Below the pieces are notes generated by a model that saw only the letters and a program-made list of their open reading frames with translations, had not been told where the DNA came from and made no database searches. 64,000 bases of DNA from Prostheceraeus crozeri (lineage: Eukaryota > Platyhelminthes > Polycladida > Euryleptidae). The stretch covers positions 252,001-316,000 of the forward strand of contig CAJQUW010002986.1 in assembly GCA_907163375.1 (NCBI GenBank), given 5' to 3'. Positions within the stretch are counted from its first letter, which is position 1, and the number at the start of each line of letters is the position of its first letter. This document shows, in pieces, positions 43,264 through 55,964 of this stretch. The position numbers and the translations under genes were made by a program.

Positions 43264-46200
43264 TGTATAATCTAATGCATAGCTTCTGACTCATTAGCTG
43301 ATCCTATAGCCAGATAATATGAACAGAGAAAATACAGGCCGTGTTAGGTACACAGATTTTGATAAGGCTTAGGATGATTCACAAATTCGAATCGAAAGTG
43401 CTACAAAGTTCGATTTTATAGTTCTGATGCTGCGAATGCATTGAATTTCTGGAAGCAATTGTACTCAATAAAAGAGTATTATAAGAGACTAGAGGAGATT
43501 TTCAAAGTAGTGGGCTTTGATTGGGTCATCTAATCAATTTATGCCGGGGTATTGATGTTCCATTATAAACAGAATTTCGCAGCTAGTGTGTGTGCGTCTA
43601 CTCTTTGATTGACTTTCAATCTTCTAATTTTGCAACCATCTGTGAATTTGCAAATTCAAACTTGTAACTTCGGCAGCTTGGACGTTTTTCTTTAAATTTG
43701 CAATTGATGCGGCTGCCATATCACGCCATGTCTGCCCTGTCATTTGTGAATTTGTTCATGAACATTGATATGGCTGGTAAATATGCCCGAAAATATACAA
43801 AACTTTGTCATGAATTTATTAAAAGCATGCTGATGGGTTTACAACATAGTAATGGCCAGCCAAGATGCACGAGACAATTAATAGCTATATGTAATTATCG
43901 CTTGTTATAGGCTAAGTTGACATTGAAAAGGATGTGTGATTATTTTGTAATCTAATAAATTGATCATAAGAGTACATTATCAAAAAATAAGAATCAGTGT
44001 GGTACATCAAGGTTGCAGCAAAATGTCAAAATTTAGATATTCTCAAAAGGGTGTCATAAAGAGAAAATGAAAAATTATCAATTTGAACATAATCGGAAGA
44101 GTATAAATAACCTCGTAATGGTTTTTGTGGTAGTAAATCATAAAAAAGGGTGATCGCATTTTTCAATTTTATGAGTCAAAATGGACAGGAGGCGTGCTCC
44201 AAGATGGATCGAAAAAAGACAATGTTAACTTTCAGTTTATATTTGCTTTACATCGCAAATATTCAACATCATCGTCATAAGTAGGTTTTTCACTTTTATC
44301 ACAACTGGAAGCTTCAAAAATGCATATGATCGATTTAGAGAGGAAATCAATATAACGGGATTTCAAGGGGCGTTATATTCAGCCTCTCACGACTGGCTTT
44401 TTATTATCGACGAATATAGCATGCGATTAATTTCAATTGCGATATAGGCTATTATAGGCTATGTGCTACTATTCGAGGATAATAAAGTTTATAAATGAAA
44501 AAAATATTCTGGAGATTTGCTTGGTCACGCAAAAAGTTTCTTCATACGATCCTCCTGAAAGAGACCCGTGATGCAAGCAGCCAATTTCTGAAAAAAAATC
44601 TGTAATAAAATTTTCTCATTAACCGAAATTTCATTTTGAGAATTGAAATGAAATCTTGAAAACGAAGAAGCATGAGTCATTTATCCGCATGATAATAATG
44701 ATATGCTATATTTCGAAATGACAGACGCATAACGATTACAAATAATCAAGGTAGAAGATAAGAAGTCAATGAGAAGTAATATCATTATGAATCATTCGAT
44801 GGATAAAGTTCTTTCCGTTGATCGCATTGATGGTCGCTCTCCGCAGTCGATGCAGCCCTAGGTCTGAGGTTTTTGAATTGATATTTGAATTAGAAGCATT
44901 GAGACTGGGTGGCCAACGGTTCTAGGTCTGACACAAATAGTTAGTCTACACAACGCTTGTCAAAATAGACAAATATTGATAATCTGACCTTTATTAACAA
45001 TCCCTTCTCAGAAAGACACAATTTAATGAGACATTGATGGCCTGTTCTTCATCGAAAATCAATCATTTTCTCATTTATTTCGTTGATCAATTTGAAATAG
45101 GCGCTCCTTAAAATACTCTCAGATTGATCTGCTGATCAGAGTAAGTCTCGAAGGAGTTCCGAACTAATTAACAATAATTTTGAGGCTGTGATTCGAAAGA
45201 TCTCACTTCATGATTGCAAGCAGCTGACATGAAGCGCTATTCTTCCTTCCCGAGTTAGACTTAATTTGAAGAGATTCACAGAAAACCCTAAATTGTGCTT
45301 TCAGAAAATCTAAAGAGATACTGAACAATCAAAGCACTTGATATATTCTGTCAAATTGGTTCATACTCGCATTTCATTAAAGGTTTGTTTGTTTTTAAAA
45401 TGTACTTTTTCAGCAATTGAAATGTTTTTTCAAATGCAATCACATTTAATTCTATATTGCATCAGTATTTTTCAAATACATCTCATTCATCTGATGCCTA
45501 AATCACTCACATCAATTGTGTATAAATTTATACATTACAAGAGTTCGTACGGACAAACCAAATACAAAGATAAAAAGATGCAATTATGCCATTTATAGCC
45601 TACCTCGAGATGAGCAAATGTGAAAAGATAGGATGAAATGAGACAAATGGAAATAGGTTTTTATAATGCAAAGATTTGGCCAAGAGGAACAGAACAGTCA
45701 AAAATTTAACTCGCCCAAAGCGGACTGGGTCAAGGAGGCAAGGTTGGTTCTTGGGCTTCATAAAAATCTTGGCTCATGGTTAATCTTGGGGTCCCCGAGA
45801 TCTCGGGTATAGTACAACTAACCGATTTTCTAATTTCATTTCATAAACTTAATAAGTACTGCGAATTTCGTTTCGGAATTAAACCACAATTTAGTATGAT
45901 GTATGTATTACTGTGCATAGTAATTTATTCTGTTTTGTATATTCGAGTAATGGATCTGACATCATTGTTAAGTTGATTTCTCTGGGTCATCAACATTCAA
46001 CACTAATGTAGTGAATCATATAGAATTACTGAACAAATAAATTAATGTCAAATATGAAGGGTGTGAATAAATGAAGTCTACAGAAACTTAAGTACGGTAC
46101 ATTTATCAGAATAACTCGACCAGTATGCTGATAGATATACCCTCTTAGTTTTTAGAGATACTTATATAACGCATGTACATGAAAGTTGACCTACACTAAA

Positions 46201-47214
46201 GGACTTAAAACATGTATAGAATGAATTCTCCCAAAAATGCGATGTTCAATTAAAAGATACACGACTGAAAACATATTAACAAGCCAGCTACCAAAAAGGC
46301 TGAAATATAGCAATAATCTCACAATCTTGGGTTCTGATTTTTTGATCTTGGGTATGTGATCCTGGATCATGGGAACTTAGACAAGATTTTGCACATGATC
46401 TTGAGAAGGCCTTTCAACCCAAGATTTTGCCCAACCTTGATGGAGGACCAAAAACACGTTATCTATATCAGCAGCTGTAACAGCGTGTGGAACGGTTACA
46501 AAAAGGTTGACATTTGGAAACCGATGCGGTAGATGCATTGCATCGTTACTCGAATAGTTACTAAGGAAAAAGAATGATTGCATGAGCATCATTGAATGAT
46601 AGGAGATGTGGTCATGTACAGATCATATAGTATCATATGGTTGGAGATGTGGTCTCTGCATCAAAGGAAAAATTTGTGCTTCCTCGAATCTTCTTCTGAT
46701 TCGAACTACTGTCGATCATCTATACCTGATAAACTATGGGTAATCACCGTCATTCCGTCTATGAAAAGGAATAGAGTCAGGCAGGGTTAAATGGGACATT
46801 ACGTTTGAGCCGGATGAGGCTGCTATTCAAATAAAGCTATAATATCGGAGAGAACAAAGGCATGCAAAATCAGTCGGCAACTTACAAAGAATGGAATTTA
46901 TTTTATTATTGATATCCATCTGTGATTCCAACAGAAAAGATCATTAAATTAAATGATAATGAGAAACAAATTACTTCGAAAATTGAGAAGCAAAGAAATT
47001 CAAATGCAATTATATTAGCTTGATCCGACCAAATAGCCTAACAAGAGAATAGTTTCAAGAAATTTAATTATCCAAATTTATCAGCATCAATAACTTATTG
47101 AACTCGAAAAATTTATTGAACTATAGGAAAAGAGTGATTGTCTGGTATGTAAGGTCAGTGCTGCGATGTAATTGCATGGGATTGAACAAATGATTGGAGA
47201 AGAAACTATGTGTT
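43264..47214. other. Intergenic, 4 kb, nothing firm
   Basis: AT-rich. Short frames at 43698-43910, 45338-45598 and 45776-45976 (+) look like chance. ATCTTGGG-type words recur in both orientations near 45765-45810 and 46320-46435, possibly the ends of an old repeat. No gene recognised. Confidence 0.45.
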
Positions 47215-47480
47215 TAAGACGTGGTGCTGTAGAAGAATTTTCAGTATCAGTTGCAGAAGAGAAAACTAATTATGAAAGTAGAGAAAGATAGGGCATTTTG
47301 GTCACGTCCTGAGACATAACAAAATGCTGCATGTAATAGTGGAGGGAAAATCACTGGAAAAAGGGCGAGAGGTAGCCAGAAAAGATCTGCACTAACGATA
47401 TCAATGACTGGACTCACATAAAGAGGAAAGGAGATGCCATCTGAAAAACGATTTCGAAAAGACTGAAAGTGACATGAACT
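47215..47480 (+). pseudogene. LINE fragment, C-terminal tail of ORF2-type protein
   Basis: The plus strand gives GHFGHVLRHNKMLHVIVEGK at 47291-47350, then ITGKRARGSQKR and MTGLT. This is the conserved tail of many endonuclease LINEs (RFFGHV.R...LE..I..GKI.GKR.RGRQ...W...I..WTG). Stops and frame changes mark it as dead. It is 5'-truncated; the 3' end is unclear. Confidence 0.65.
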
Positions 47481-48481
47481 CCTACCTCTCCAGGAGACGG
47501 AGCCCTACCATACCGGCACCTGCAATATTGATACTATGCATGTATAGAAAGGAAATCAGAAGCACGCACAAAATAAAGATTTTCCCGATTAAATATAGTA
47601 ACCCGGTCGAACAAAGTTCAACCGAAGACAATATGCCAAATCAAATTCGGATTAAGTGCGATTGAGTAGCGCCTGGGCGAAATGCCTCAATATAGTCCAA
47701 CAGCCAGAGCGAGTTTCTATATAGGGAACAAAGCCGAAAATGAGACTTTCACAGAAATAAGTACACACCATCTGCTACGAATCTGCACGTCTGCCGAGTT
47801 CACCAGGTCACCATCTTGTCAGACAGGATAAAAAAAAAACACATGTAGGCCTAAATCCAATGGGACGCAGATTGAAGCTTTTGGCAAAAATGAAGTTTTC
47901 TGTGTTTCGTCTGATTATCTGAAAAGCACTAAGTCCACAGCCATATTTGTTGACATGAAATTTCTTCAAGTAATTTTATATCATATTCATGTGTTGTTAA
48001 CATTCTTCTCATCCGTCATGTATGAGAAGGTGGTTGAATGTGGGTAAAATTGATAGAATTATGGTGTTTGCCAACATTTGGAGGCTTGCCAAATCTGAAT
48101 ATGTTTAGTTTCATAGAAAAATGTACACGAGTATCACAAGAAATGACTTGAAGACATTTCAAGTAAAACATTATGGCTATAGACTTAGTACTTTCCAAAT
48201 CACTAGAGAAAACGTAGAAAATTTCACTTTTAAACAAAACCTAAGTCTGCATCCCATTGGAAAAACATTGATGCAGAACTGAAGTTTACCATGTGTCCAC
48301 CTAATCTAGCATCGATAGGCCTATTAGTAGATCATAGTCCGCAAAAATTATCTTCATAAAACTCTCATTATGAACAGCTGTCTCCGAAGCCAACGGTAAT
48401 CTGCATTTAGCCATTGATGCAATGAAAGGGTTCGGAATAGTTAAAAATGTAAATCCTGACATATATGAAGTTGGTGGAACC
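47481..48481. other. Intergenic; possible old inverted repeat
   Basis: AAATCCAATGGGACGCAGA near 47853 and CTGCATCCCATTGGA near 48248 are partly inverse and bracket about 400 bp. No coding sequence was seen. Confidence 0.35.
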
Positions 48482-48489
48482 ACCTAGGG

Positions 48490-48852
48490 CAGTGGTTCTT
48501 AAACTTTTTTAGGTGCGACCCATTTACTGGTCTAGTGAACACTTCGCGACCCAACCTGTTCTATAAATTCATTTGCACAATATATATTAAGCATATGGGC
48601 CTTAGTACCTGGGCCCGTAATGTATATATGAAAAATAAACAAGCGCTCAATTAAAGCTATTCATTCGCAAGCAAGACAAGCCATTATAAACGACATGCAT
48701 GCCTATATCTAAGTGCAAATATGATATTTCTAAATGAAAATATAAAACGAATTCTGTTTGAAAATATGTGTATCTCTATATATTTTTGTATCTGTCAAGG
48801 TACTCGTGACCCAATCCTAACGGCTTCGCGACCCATGGTTTAAGAACCACTC
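48490..48852. mobile_element. Non-autonomous hAT element with perfect 8-bp duplication
   Basis: ACCTAGGG stands immediately outside both ends (48482-48489 and 48853-48860). The left end CAGTGGTTCTTAAACTTTTT mirrors the right end GGTTTAAGAACCACT, and sub-terminal GCGACCCA words occur at both sides. The element is 363 bp and non-coding. The type of end (CAGTGGTTCT) is common in hAT elements of many animals. Confidence 0.9.
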
Positions 48853-48889
48853 ACCTAGGGAAACCACATTTGTTGCAGCCTGATTATAT

Positions 48890-50215
48890 TCGAAACAACT
48901 TCTGCTTCATCAATTTCAGACTCCTGATTACGAATCAGGGCTCAGATTCCTCAAATTCGCAGTCGTTTCTGAAATATTTAAGTTTAAAGATAAAAGTGGC
49001 TCCGCTGTAAAGTTAGCGGAACCAATTACTGAGTCTCGCTCATAGACGCAGTAAATCAATTTCCTTTTGTCACTGCCTGATCCATTTTTTTTGCGCTGAT
49101 CACAAATATATATTTCATTTTTCAAAAAAGTGCAGTTTTCATACGGAAATCCAAATTTTACCTTTTCTGCAATCTGATTGTGAAGTTTGCGGAACCATTT
49201 TTCTTAATCCTGTGAATTTCTCAGCAAAATATACCTACTCACACCAGTTTGAAGCTCCTTATCATTAATCTGTAATCAGATTTACAAAATTCGCCCGCAT
49301 TGCGAAAGATATCATCCTGAGTGGTTCTGTTGTGAACTTGGCAGAACCACCCAGCGGAATTAAAATTTTAGATTCTAATTATTGCAGAGAATCACTGCAA
49401 TAGACATGCAAAGAGAATGGAATTACCTCACTGATCACGGTTTCCCGCACGGTCATGCATTTCATCACATCCTCAGCAGAATCCAACTGTTTGCTGCTCA
49501 GCAAAACCATTATTTATTACACCGCAATTCTATTCTAAACAACTTCTACTTTATCAATTTCAGCATCATGATCACGATCCTGGGTTCAGATTACACAAAT
49601 TCGCAGCCGTTTTTTTCAGAAATTCAAGTTTGGTTTCGTTATGAACTTAGCGGCACCACCCAGCGGATCCAATAGCTGAGTCTCGCTGATAGTCGCAGTA
49701 AATCAATTTCTTTTTGTCACTACCTGATCCAGTTTGTTGCACTGATCATGAATACATCCTGATTCTGTTGAGAATCTGATGAAAATCCATGAAAACTGTA
49801 AAATCAATATTTCTCTGCAAAAACTAATCCACCCGTGAAAGCGGACAGCAAAACATGATAAGTGAAGCAATTTCATTTTCTTGGTATGACTATTACAGTG
49901 ATTTTCTGCAGTAAAATTTTAAATTCTGATTCCACTGGATGTAAGCTTGATCCAAGCATTACAGCAGCTTATTTAAGCATGTAGGCCTATTTGTGATCAG
50001 TGCAAGCAAATGGATCAGGCAGTGACAAAAGGAAATTGATTTACTGCGCCTATCAGCGAGACTCAACGACTGGCTAAGTTGGGTGCTGCCTCTAACTTCA
50101 CAGAGGAATTACTTTTATCTTAACTAAAATATTTCAAAGAATTTGTGGAATCTGAGCCCAGATTCGCGATCAGGAGGCTGAAATTGATGAAGCAAAAGTT
50201 GTCTCGACTAGAATT
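48890..50215. repeat. Array of a diverged repeat: two direct copies, one inverted
   Basis: A block of about 250-280 bp (TCATCAATTTCAG ... CAAATTCGCAG ... GAGTCTCGCT ... GCAGTAAATCAATTTC ... CACTGCCTGATCCA) occurs at about 48903-49165 and 49550-49790, and inverted at about 50000-50215. Smaller hairpin-like words of the form GTGGTTC...GTGAACTT.GC.GAACCAC recur near 48997, 49178, 49320 and 49640, suggesting a submonomer of roughly 140-180 bp. Non-coding. Confidence 0.7.
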
Positions 50216-51868
50216 AGGCAGTAATGGTTCCCCCATCGCACACGTGAAATCCTGTATTGCAGAAACTGTCTTTAAGACTTGCCGATAAGCCTAATTACTA
50301 TTAATTACTACTCCGTCAATACATATGATTCAAAATCAGTAGAATATTTCGTCTCTATAAACCATATACCAAATTTCAACAGTAAATCTCTCAGTCACCA
50401 TCTATTTGTGAATTTCTAAAAGCAAAGATGTTTTTAGGCAAAACCGATGCTTTATAATGTTGTTTAAACACACGATGTTTTTTATACCTTTAAATTTACG
50501 CTTTTATGAATGACACTGGGTTCATAATTACTGACAATTTATTCAATAGATGTTTTACAACACGAAGCGTGCAAAACATGACAAGTTTCGCGCTGGTTGG
50601 AAGTTTCATTTTTCCTGATAATATGACAGATTGAATCCTCTTCTCAGCATAACATCATCTGCCCCCTAATAAGAATGATGATTAGACATCTATTTTGCAA
50701 AGAAAATCGCTACAGGACGTATTCGCTGTTTCTTGTGGTAGGCTATAAATACGATTTTTGAGTATAAATCACTCGAAGGACTTCTGCATGTTTTCACTTT
50801 TTTCTGTATTACTTTCATCTGAGGAGTAGGCCTATATCTTGCATGTTCCTATCAGTTTGAATCATGACGCCGAAACTACAAGTCAGAACCCGCTCTCTGG
50901 TGGGTTGGGAAGAATTCAGATTTCAGTCAGATTCAGGGATGATTACTGTGCAGGATTCATGTGCTCATTTATGCATACATTGAAATTCATGGTACATGCA
51001 CCATAGTACAGTATTTATACCATGCAACTCATACATAGGTGGGAGAAGCAAAAGACCCTCAAATGGATAAAAAATGCATCGAATTTTATAATTCCAGTCC
51101 ATTGATTTTAATTAATTACTTCAAGATTATCTATTACCTGTTTTCTTTTATTGGTGCCAGAGGGTCGTTAGGGAATTTGGCGTCAGTTCAAAGCTGAACT
51201 CATTCACTCTCATTAAGGGACACATGCTGGAGCGGCATTTATGAAGATTCTATGACACCAAATAAAAATTCCATGGAAAAAATGTTTTCTTTCAGAATTT
51301 TCGTTCGATGCGTTTTCAAAAGCGTGATCGAAGCCCAAAAGCAGCGCAAGTTAGCTTCAAATGAAATGAAATGAAATGCTGTTGCAAAATTACGCGATTA
51401 AGCAAAAAGTAGAATAATAGTAAGAAGAGTAGAATTAATGAAAATATTGAATCGAATACCAAGTCTAAGTCTTAGAAGTGAATTGTCCAACAATTAACAA
51501 ATATACAATATTAGAGTGCACGATGTCTCATAAAAGAAAAAATGTCTCTTTCTGAAAGAAACATGAGTTTTTTCTTCCGTGTTGCAGGTAATACAACCTC
51601 TACAACGCACATCTTTTGACTAGTCAAGCAAATCAAAGCTTAGAATAATATACCCCATTAAGTAATCTGGTAATTCTGTGGGTTCTACATTGTTGTATTC
51701 ATTTAGAACGACAAATCAAGCAGAAATATCACTATATTGTTCAAAACATAGAAAAATCTCACGGGGTAATACAACATTTCGGGTAAAAATTGAAATCCAC
51801 GTAATTTGCAATGATCAAAAAATTGATTTTTAAATGCAATTCTTCCCTAACTTAACAATTCATCGGGA
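50216..51868. other. Region 3' of the ATM exon
   Basis: On the minus strand this is the presumed 3' UTR and downstream DNA of ATM. AATAAA on the minus strand occurs at 51147-51152, about 720 nt past the stop codon, and is a candidate polyadenylation signal. GAAATGAAATGAAATG near 51360 is a short tandem. Nothing else was recognised. Confidence 0.4.
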
Positions 51869-52047
51869 TCACAGATACGGCTGCCAACCATAGAACATTT
51901 TTGACAACATGTCAGGTCGCATTGCTCTCCGAATAAGACAGTTCACTTGACCTGATAAATTTAACCTGCTGCCTTCTTCATATCCGTCGAATTTTCTCTT
52001 CAACTGTAGCAAGGCACGTTCCGCAAGCCTGTTCGTCTTGTCCCCGT
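51869..52047 (-). CDS. ATM: Last coding exon of ATM kinase (FATC domain)
   Basis: Serine/threonine kinase of the PIKK family that signals DNA double-strand breaks in the nucleus. The minus-strand acceptor TTTTCTGTTTTAG ends at 52048. The exon starts with two bases of a split codon, then GDKTNRLAERALLQLKRKFD, GYEEGSRLNLSGQVNCLIRR, AMRPDMLSKMFYGWQPYL and TGA. It aligns along its length with the ATM C-terminus (AERVLMRLQEKLKGVEEG, GGQVNLLIQQAIDP..LS..F.GW). VEEG-type spacing, GQVNxLI and LS favour ATM over ATR, mTOR or DNA-PKcs. FATC is the C-terminal 30-35 residues (about LSGQVN onward). Upstream exons (kinase domain) were not found up to 64000. Confidence 0.85.
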
Positions 52048-54440
52048 CTAAAACAGAAAAGAAACATGTCACTGGAATGACAGAAACTAAAGAACAAAGG
52101 CAACATAGAATAGAAGAACAATTTTGTAGTCGGCAATGAAGATAATAAATTCAAACGTGAAACGACTATTGCGATTGTTGTTGATAAAACATTGGACCAT
52201 CACAACTCAGAATTGATCATGCTGAGACTAACATGTGCAAGTTGGGCTATTTCTATAATTAAATATGTTTCTCACAGCAGAGATTCTCCTATCCGATCTT
52301 ACTTGACTTAATGAAACTTGCTGATGAAAATGACATTTTCGGGCTATATTTACGACGAGAAATTTCTGGGGTGTTTTGGTATTTTACTACAAAATTTTCC
52401 TCGTTTCCTGATCAAAATGGTTCTGGAACTCGGTTATGGCAAAACTATCCAGGGAAAAAGTTTGCCGGAAAATCAATGGCCACGAACAGTTCCATTGCCT
52501 TCCAGAGATACGCCTTCCTACTGTCAGAAACTGTTTGGGGCTATTGATTTTCTGGCTAAAGCTTGTACAGAAACCTAGGTTTTAGAAGTTACTGAGAATA
52601 CTTCAGTTATTTAAATGATATCTGAGGCCTTCACTGGGACAGTTTTATAAAAATCAATTCGCACAAGGACCATTTTCTTACCATTCGAGGACATAACGCG
52701 ACCTAGAGAGAATTATTTCATGAAAGAAAATATTCGACGCAAATTATTCACAGAGGAAGTATGGAAGATCATTGTAAAGCTTCGATTGATAGAAACAAAT
52801 TGTATATTTGGTTGTTGTATGCTATTTATTGGTATCACCTCATACACGCAGTTTTCTGAGTAGAAGAAAGTTAGGAATTTCATATAAAGACGGCTATAAA
52901 GGATCATGAAATGTTTGGCAATTTTAGGAAACACCGATGCTACTTGGTTGATGACCTATTTTATTCTTGGACAGCGATATATTTCAGGCTAAGAAGGATT
53001 TTACACAATTTTTTATCGTCAATGCGCAAAATTTAAAAATCCGCACATGAGACATAGAAAAGATGGAGATGACATTATGGAAAGCAGTATTGGACTACAT
53101 ATGTCTTACCATTTTATTATCATTATCATTTTATTATTTTCATTAGTCGCATGTGTGAATTTTGATTTTTGTATAATGAAAAAGTTTGTAATATCCTTCC
53201 CAGTCTAACGATAGCTACGGAGAGTTGCTGATATACATCGTTGATCAAAAATAAATTAGTCTAGAACACCAAATATCATCGGCTCTTTCCTAATATTGCC
53301 GAAATGTTTTTCAAACGATCAATAAATACCTAGTATCATTCTCTCCACATGCATTCATCTCGGCGGTAAACGAAATTGTATGTTAGATATTACTAAAACT
53401 GCATTTAGATCAAGATATTTTATTTTCCGCTTTCTTTCCTGTTCATTCAAATAGTTAGTTCATTAACTATTTTATTTGGGAATTTCACTTAATTATTATT
53501 GCATTTAATATCATGCATCCCCTTGTCTGATGAATCGTCGGACAACTGATATAGTTAACTGAAATTTGCAATAGGTGATCATCCAAAGCAAAAAGAGATT
53601 ATATTTCACAATCGTTCATTTTGAGCCATATCTTCCATGAATAACTCAAATTCCTTTTTTTGTCATAATCCCATGATGCTTGTAAAATGCAACTAACAAA
53701 TACATTCATTTTCTCACAAAATGCTGTAAAGGGCATTCTCAAATCGTGTGATAGCTTTTTATTCAGTTGAGGATAGAGTTAGAAGAGAATAATGAAAGGA
53801 AATTATGTTGAATGATCATGGGTGCCGCATACACATAGTTTACATCATCAGACTAGTCGTAATTTGCATCCGTGCAACCAATGAGTACACTGCTCCAGTT
53901 TGCTTCATGAGCAATCGCAGGATCTCTTTGTTTTGTAAACTAGGATGCAAATATTTCGTGTTTAGAGCTTCCGGGACCTGTTATTGCATTTCTGTTATCA
54001 AACGACGCCGCTCTGATAGCTTCCTAAATGAAATACCGAAAATAATTTAGGAAACAATTGGAAAATACAAATAACTTGCAAAATAGAGAAGAGAGGATGA
54101 ATTTGACTTGTCACGCTAGCAGGTGAATAGAGCTGCAACATTTTCATTCTGAGAATAATTTTTATCCAATTTAATCAGGTTAAATTTGTACAGCTCCTGA
54201 ATGACTATTTTCTGACAAATAGCCTTTTTAGCTTTTCATAGCATAAGTACTGAAACGCAGTGCTTCTTCGTGCGATTATCCGAATGGTCCCAGACAACTA
54301 GGATAGACCACGGGCAACCAAACGAATGCGCGTGCCAGCGTAGCGGTTCACTGTCCATGTCCACGCGGCTCACAATTTAACCCGCAGGAGTATAACCAAT
54401 TATCCTCGATTTCCATAAACACTTTCATTATTTTATTCTT
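52048..54440. other. Presumed ATM intron, proximal part
   Basis: No further ATM exon was recognised. A plus-strand frame at 52318-52578 (86 codons, containing LELGYGKTIQGKSLPENQWP) is of unknown nature and has no support beyond being open. Short TATCATTATCATTTTATTAT runs lie near 53115. Confidence 0.45.
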
Positions 54441-54444
54441 AACA

Positions 54445-54492
54445 ATTGCAGGACAGCATAGTAGTCAGACCGGCAATACTTTACCACTGAGC
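54445..54492 (-). repeat. Possible tRNA-derived (A-box) sequence
   Basis: The minus strand reads GAGCTCAGTGGTAAAGTA followed by TTGCCGG and TCTGACTACTATGCTG. This resembles the D arm and anticodon region of a tRNA. No B box was found, so this is at best a piece of a SINE. Confidence 0.25.
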
Positions 54493-54504
54493 TCTTGGAC
54501 CCCA

Positions 54505-54775
54505 AAGAACGATGAGCAAACTGGGATGGTGGAATTCGAGATAAGGATGTTGAGGTGGTCGATGGGGGATGACAAAGAATGACGTAATAACAATATCCGT
54601 CACATGCGCAATGTACCCCGGAATAAGCATAAGAAGTAGAGGGCCGTCGATGGAGATGGTTTTGAAATCTACTCAGAAGACCGGAAGATAATTACTGCAA
54701 AGCAGTTTGGAAGCGAGAACCTGTTCTCTGAAGACAGAGAAGACCAAGAACAAGCGGGTGAGCTGGGGTCGAGGA
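54505..54775 (+). pseudogene. LINE fragment, post-RT region
   Basis: Plus-strand pieces: VEFEIRMLRWSMGDDK (54529 on), RHMRNVPRNK, and in another frame RRPEDNYCKAVWKREPV (about 54677). These match the E.RMLRWM.G..R.D..RNE.IRG and RR..DY.GKRV..ME..G.R.RGRP blocks found after the RT domain of many LINEs. Broken and 5'-truncated. It lies within the presumed ATM intron, antisense to ATM. Confidence 0.65.
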
Positions 54776-55733
54776 GCGAGTCATGAAAATTTCCCCCTAT
54801 TTTAGTGTACTGATGGAAGCCTCATAGTTAGTTTCAGAGATAACTGATCACGGCAATCATTTATCAAAACCTTTCTTGGCATCAAATAAGAAGCGAGTAC
54901 AAACAGCTCATTCCATTCTGCCTTTAATAAGAAGAAGAGGTATTTTAGTCAGATATACTGATCGCAGTGAAATGGTTGATCATTATCCTCTAGATAGCAC
55001 AATAGATTTTACATTCATGATATCAAATATATCCAAGTTTTGCCGCGGTGATGGCCATGCATTATGATGGAAAAGTTAACAATATTTTGTGAAGTCAACG
55101 AAAATTACTTTTTCATGGTTCTTATCTTTGGTAAAAAAAACTTCTAAGGCGAAATACAGGGCCCACATTAATCGATGCTCATTTCTTAGCCTAATTTGCA
55201 TGATTTATTTTATCAGAATCGATTTCAAAAATTGTTTGTATGTTGAGGACATCATTTGTTCTTAATAGAAAATAATAGTAAAGAAAAAATATTTTCTATA
55301 ATAGTGTATATTAGACAATTTTATTACCTAAATCTAAATTGTTAGAATTTCAAAAGCTCAAATCGTCACGATGGTTTTACAAAGCCTGCGGCTTCGGTTC
55401 GCTCGGTTTTCAGTAAACCGCCGAGAAGTATTAGACAGCTTTGATGACATGGATAGAAAATAGCGGGCTAATCATTAGAGTGGAAAACGGGCCCGTCCCC
55501 ACACCAGGATATTTGGCAACACGACCGGGCACGGCAAGCACGCACATGCATGTTTGTACAAAGCATTTGCGAATATGAACACTCATTACACTCAACAAAA
55601 TTGCATTTAGTTGGTGGCCAGGTATATGAATATTCATGTGCCTTAATTCTAAGAAGGAAAAAAGTTTGAGCGTTTGATTATTCATGCATAATTTACAACT
55701 GCATTCAATCACTAATTTTAAAAGGGACTTTAA

Positions 55734-55960
55734 CCCTTTCATTATTAAATTATTTTCAAAATTAAAGTTCTTTTGATTTTTTTTCAAATGCAATTTGCGA
55801 GCGTTCTAGGCATCGTGCAAGGTTGTGAGTAATGCCATTAGAATCGCATTGATCTCTTCTTTCTTTTGGTTCAAATTTTTTTGCCGCATTTGCTGCGCAG
55901 TATTGTCCCGAAAGATGCGTGTCGAAATGTCCTCAAAAGGCCACAACGTACATGAAAGGG
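55734..55960. mobile_element. piggyBac-like MITE, TTAA duplication
   Basis: TTAA flanks both ends (55730-55733 and 55961-55964). The ends CCCTTTCAT and the inverse ATGAAAGGG form short terminal repeats, as piggyBac elements have. The element is 227 bp, with no transposase. Only about 9 bp of the ends match, so chance cannot be excluded. Confidence 0.5.
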
Positions 55961-55964
55961 TTAA

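Noticed and set aside
52318-52578. 86-codon plus-strand open frame next to the ATM exon
   Set aside because: Clean frame, but no recognised domain, no splice context and a second overlapping frame of similar length. Not enough to call a gene.
52680-52720. A possible 21-nt ATM micro-exon on the minus strand bounded by AG and GTAAG
   Set aside because: The encoded VALCPRM has no match to the ATM region expected before FATC, and short AG...GT intervals are common by chance.
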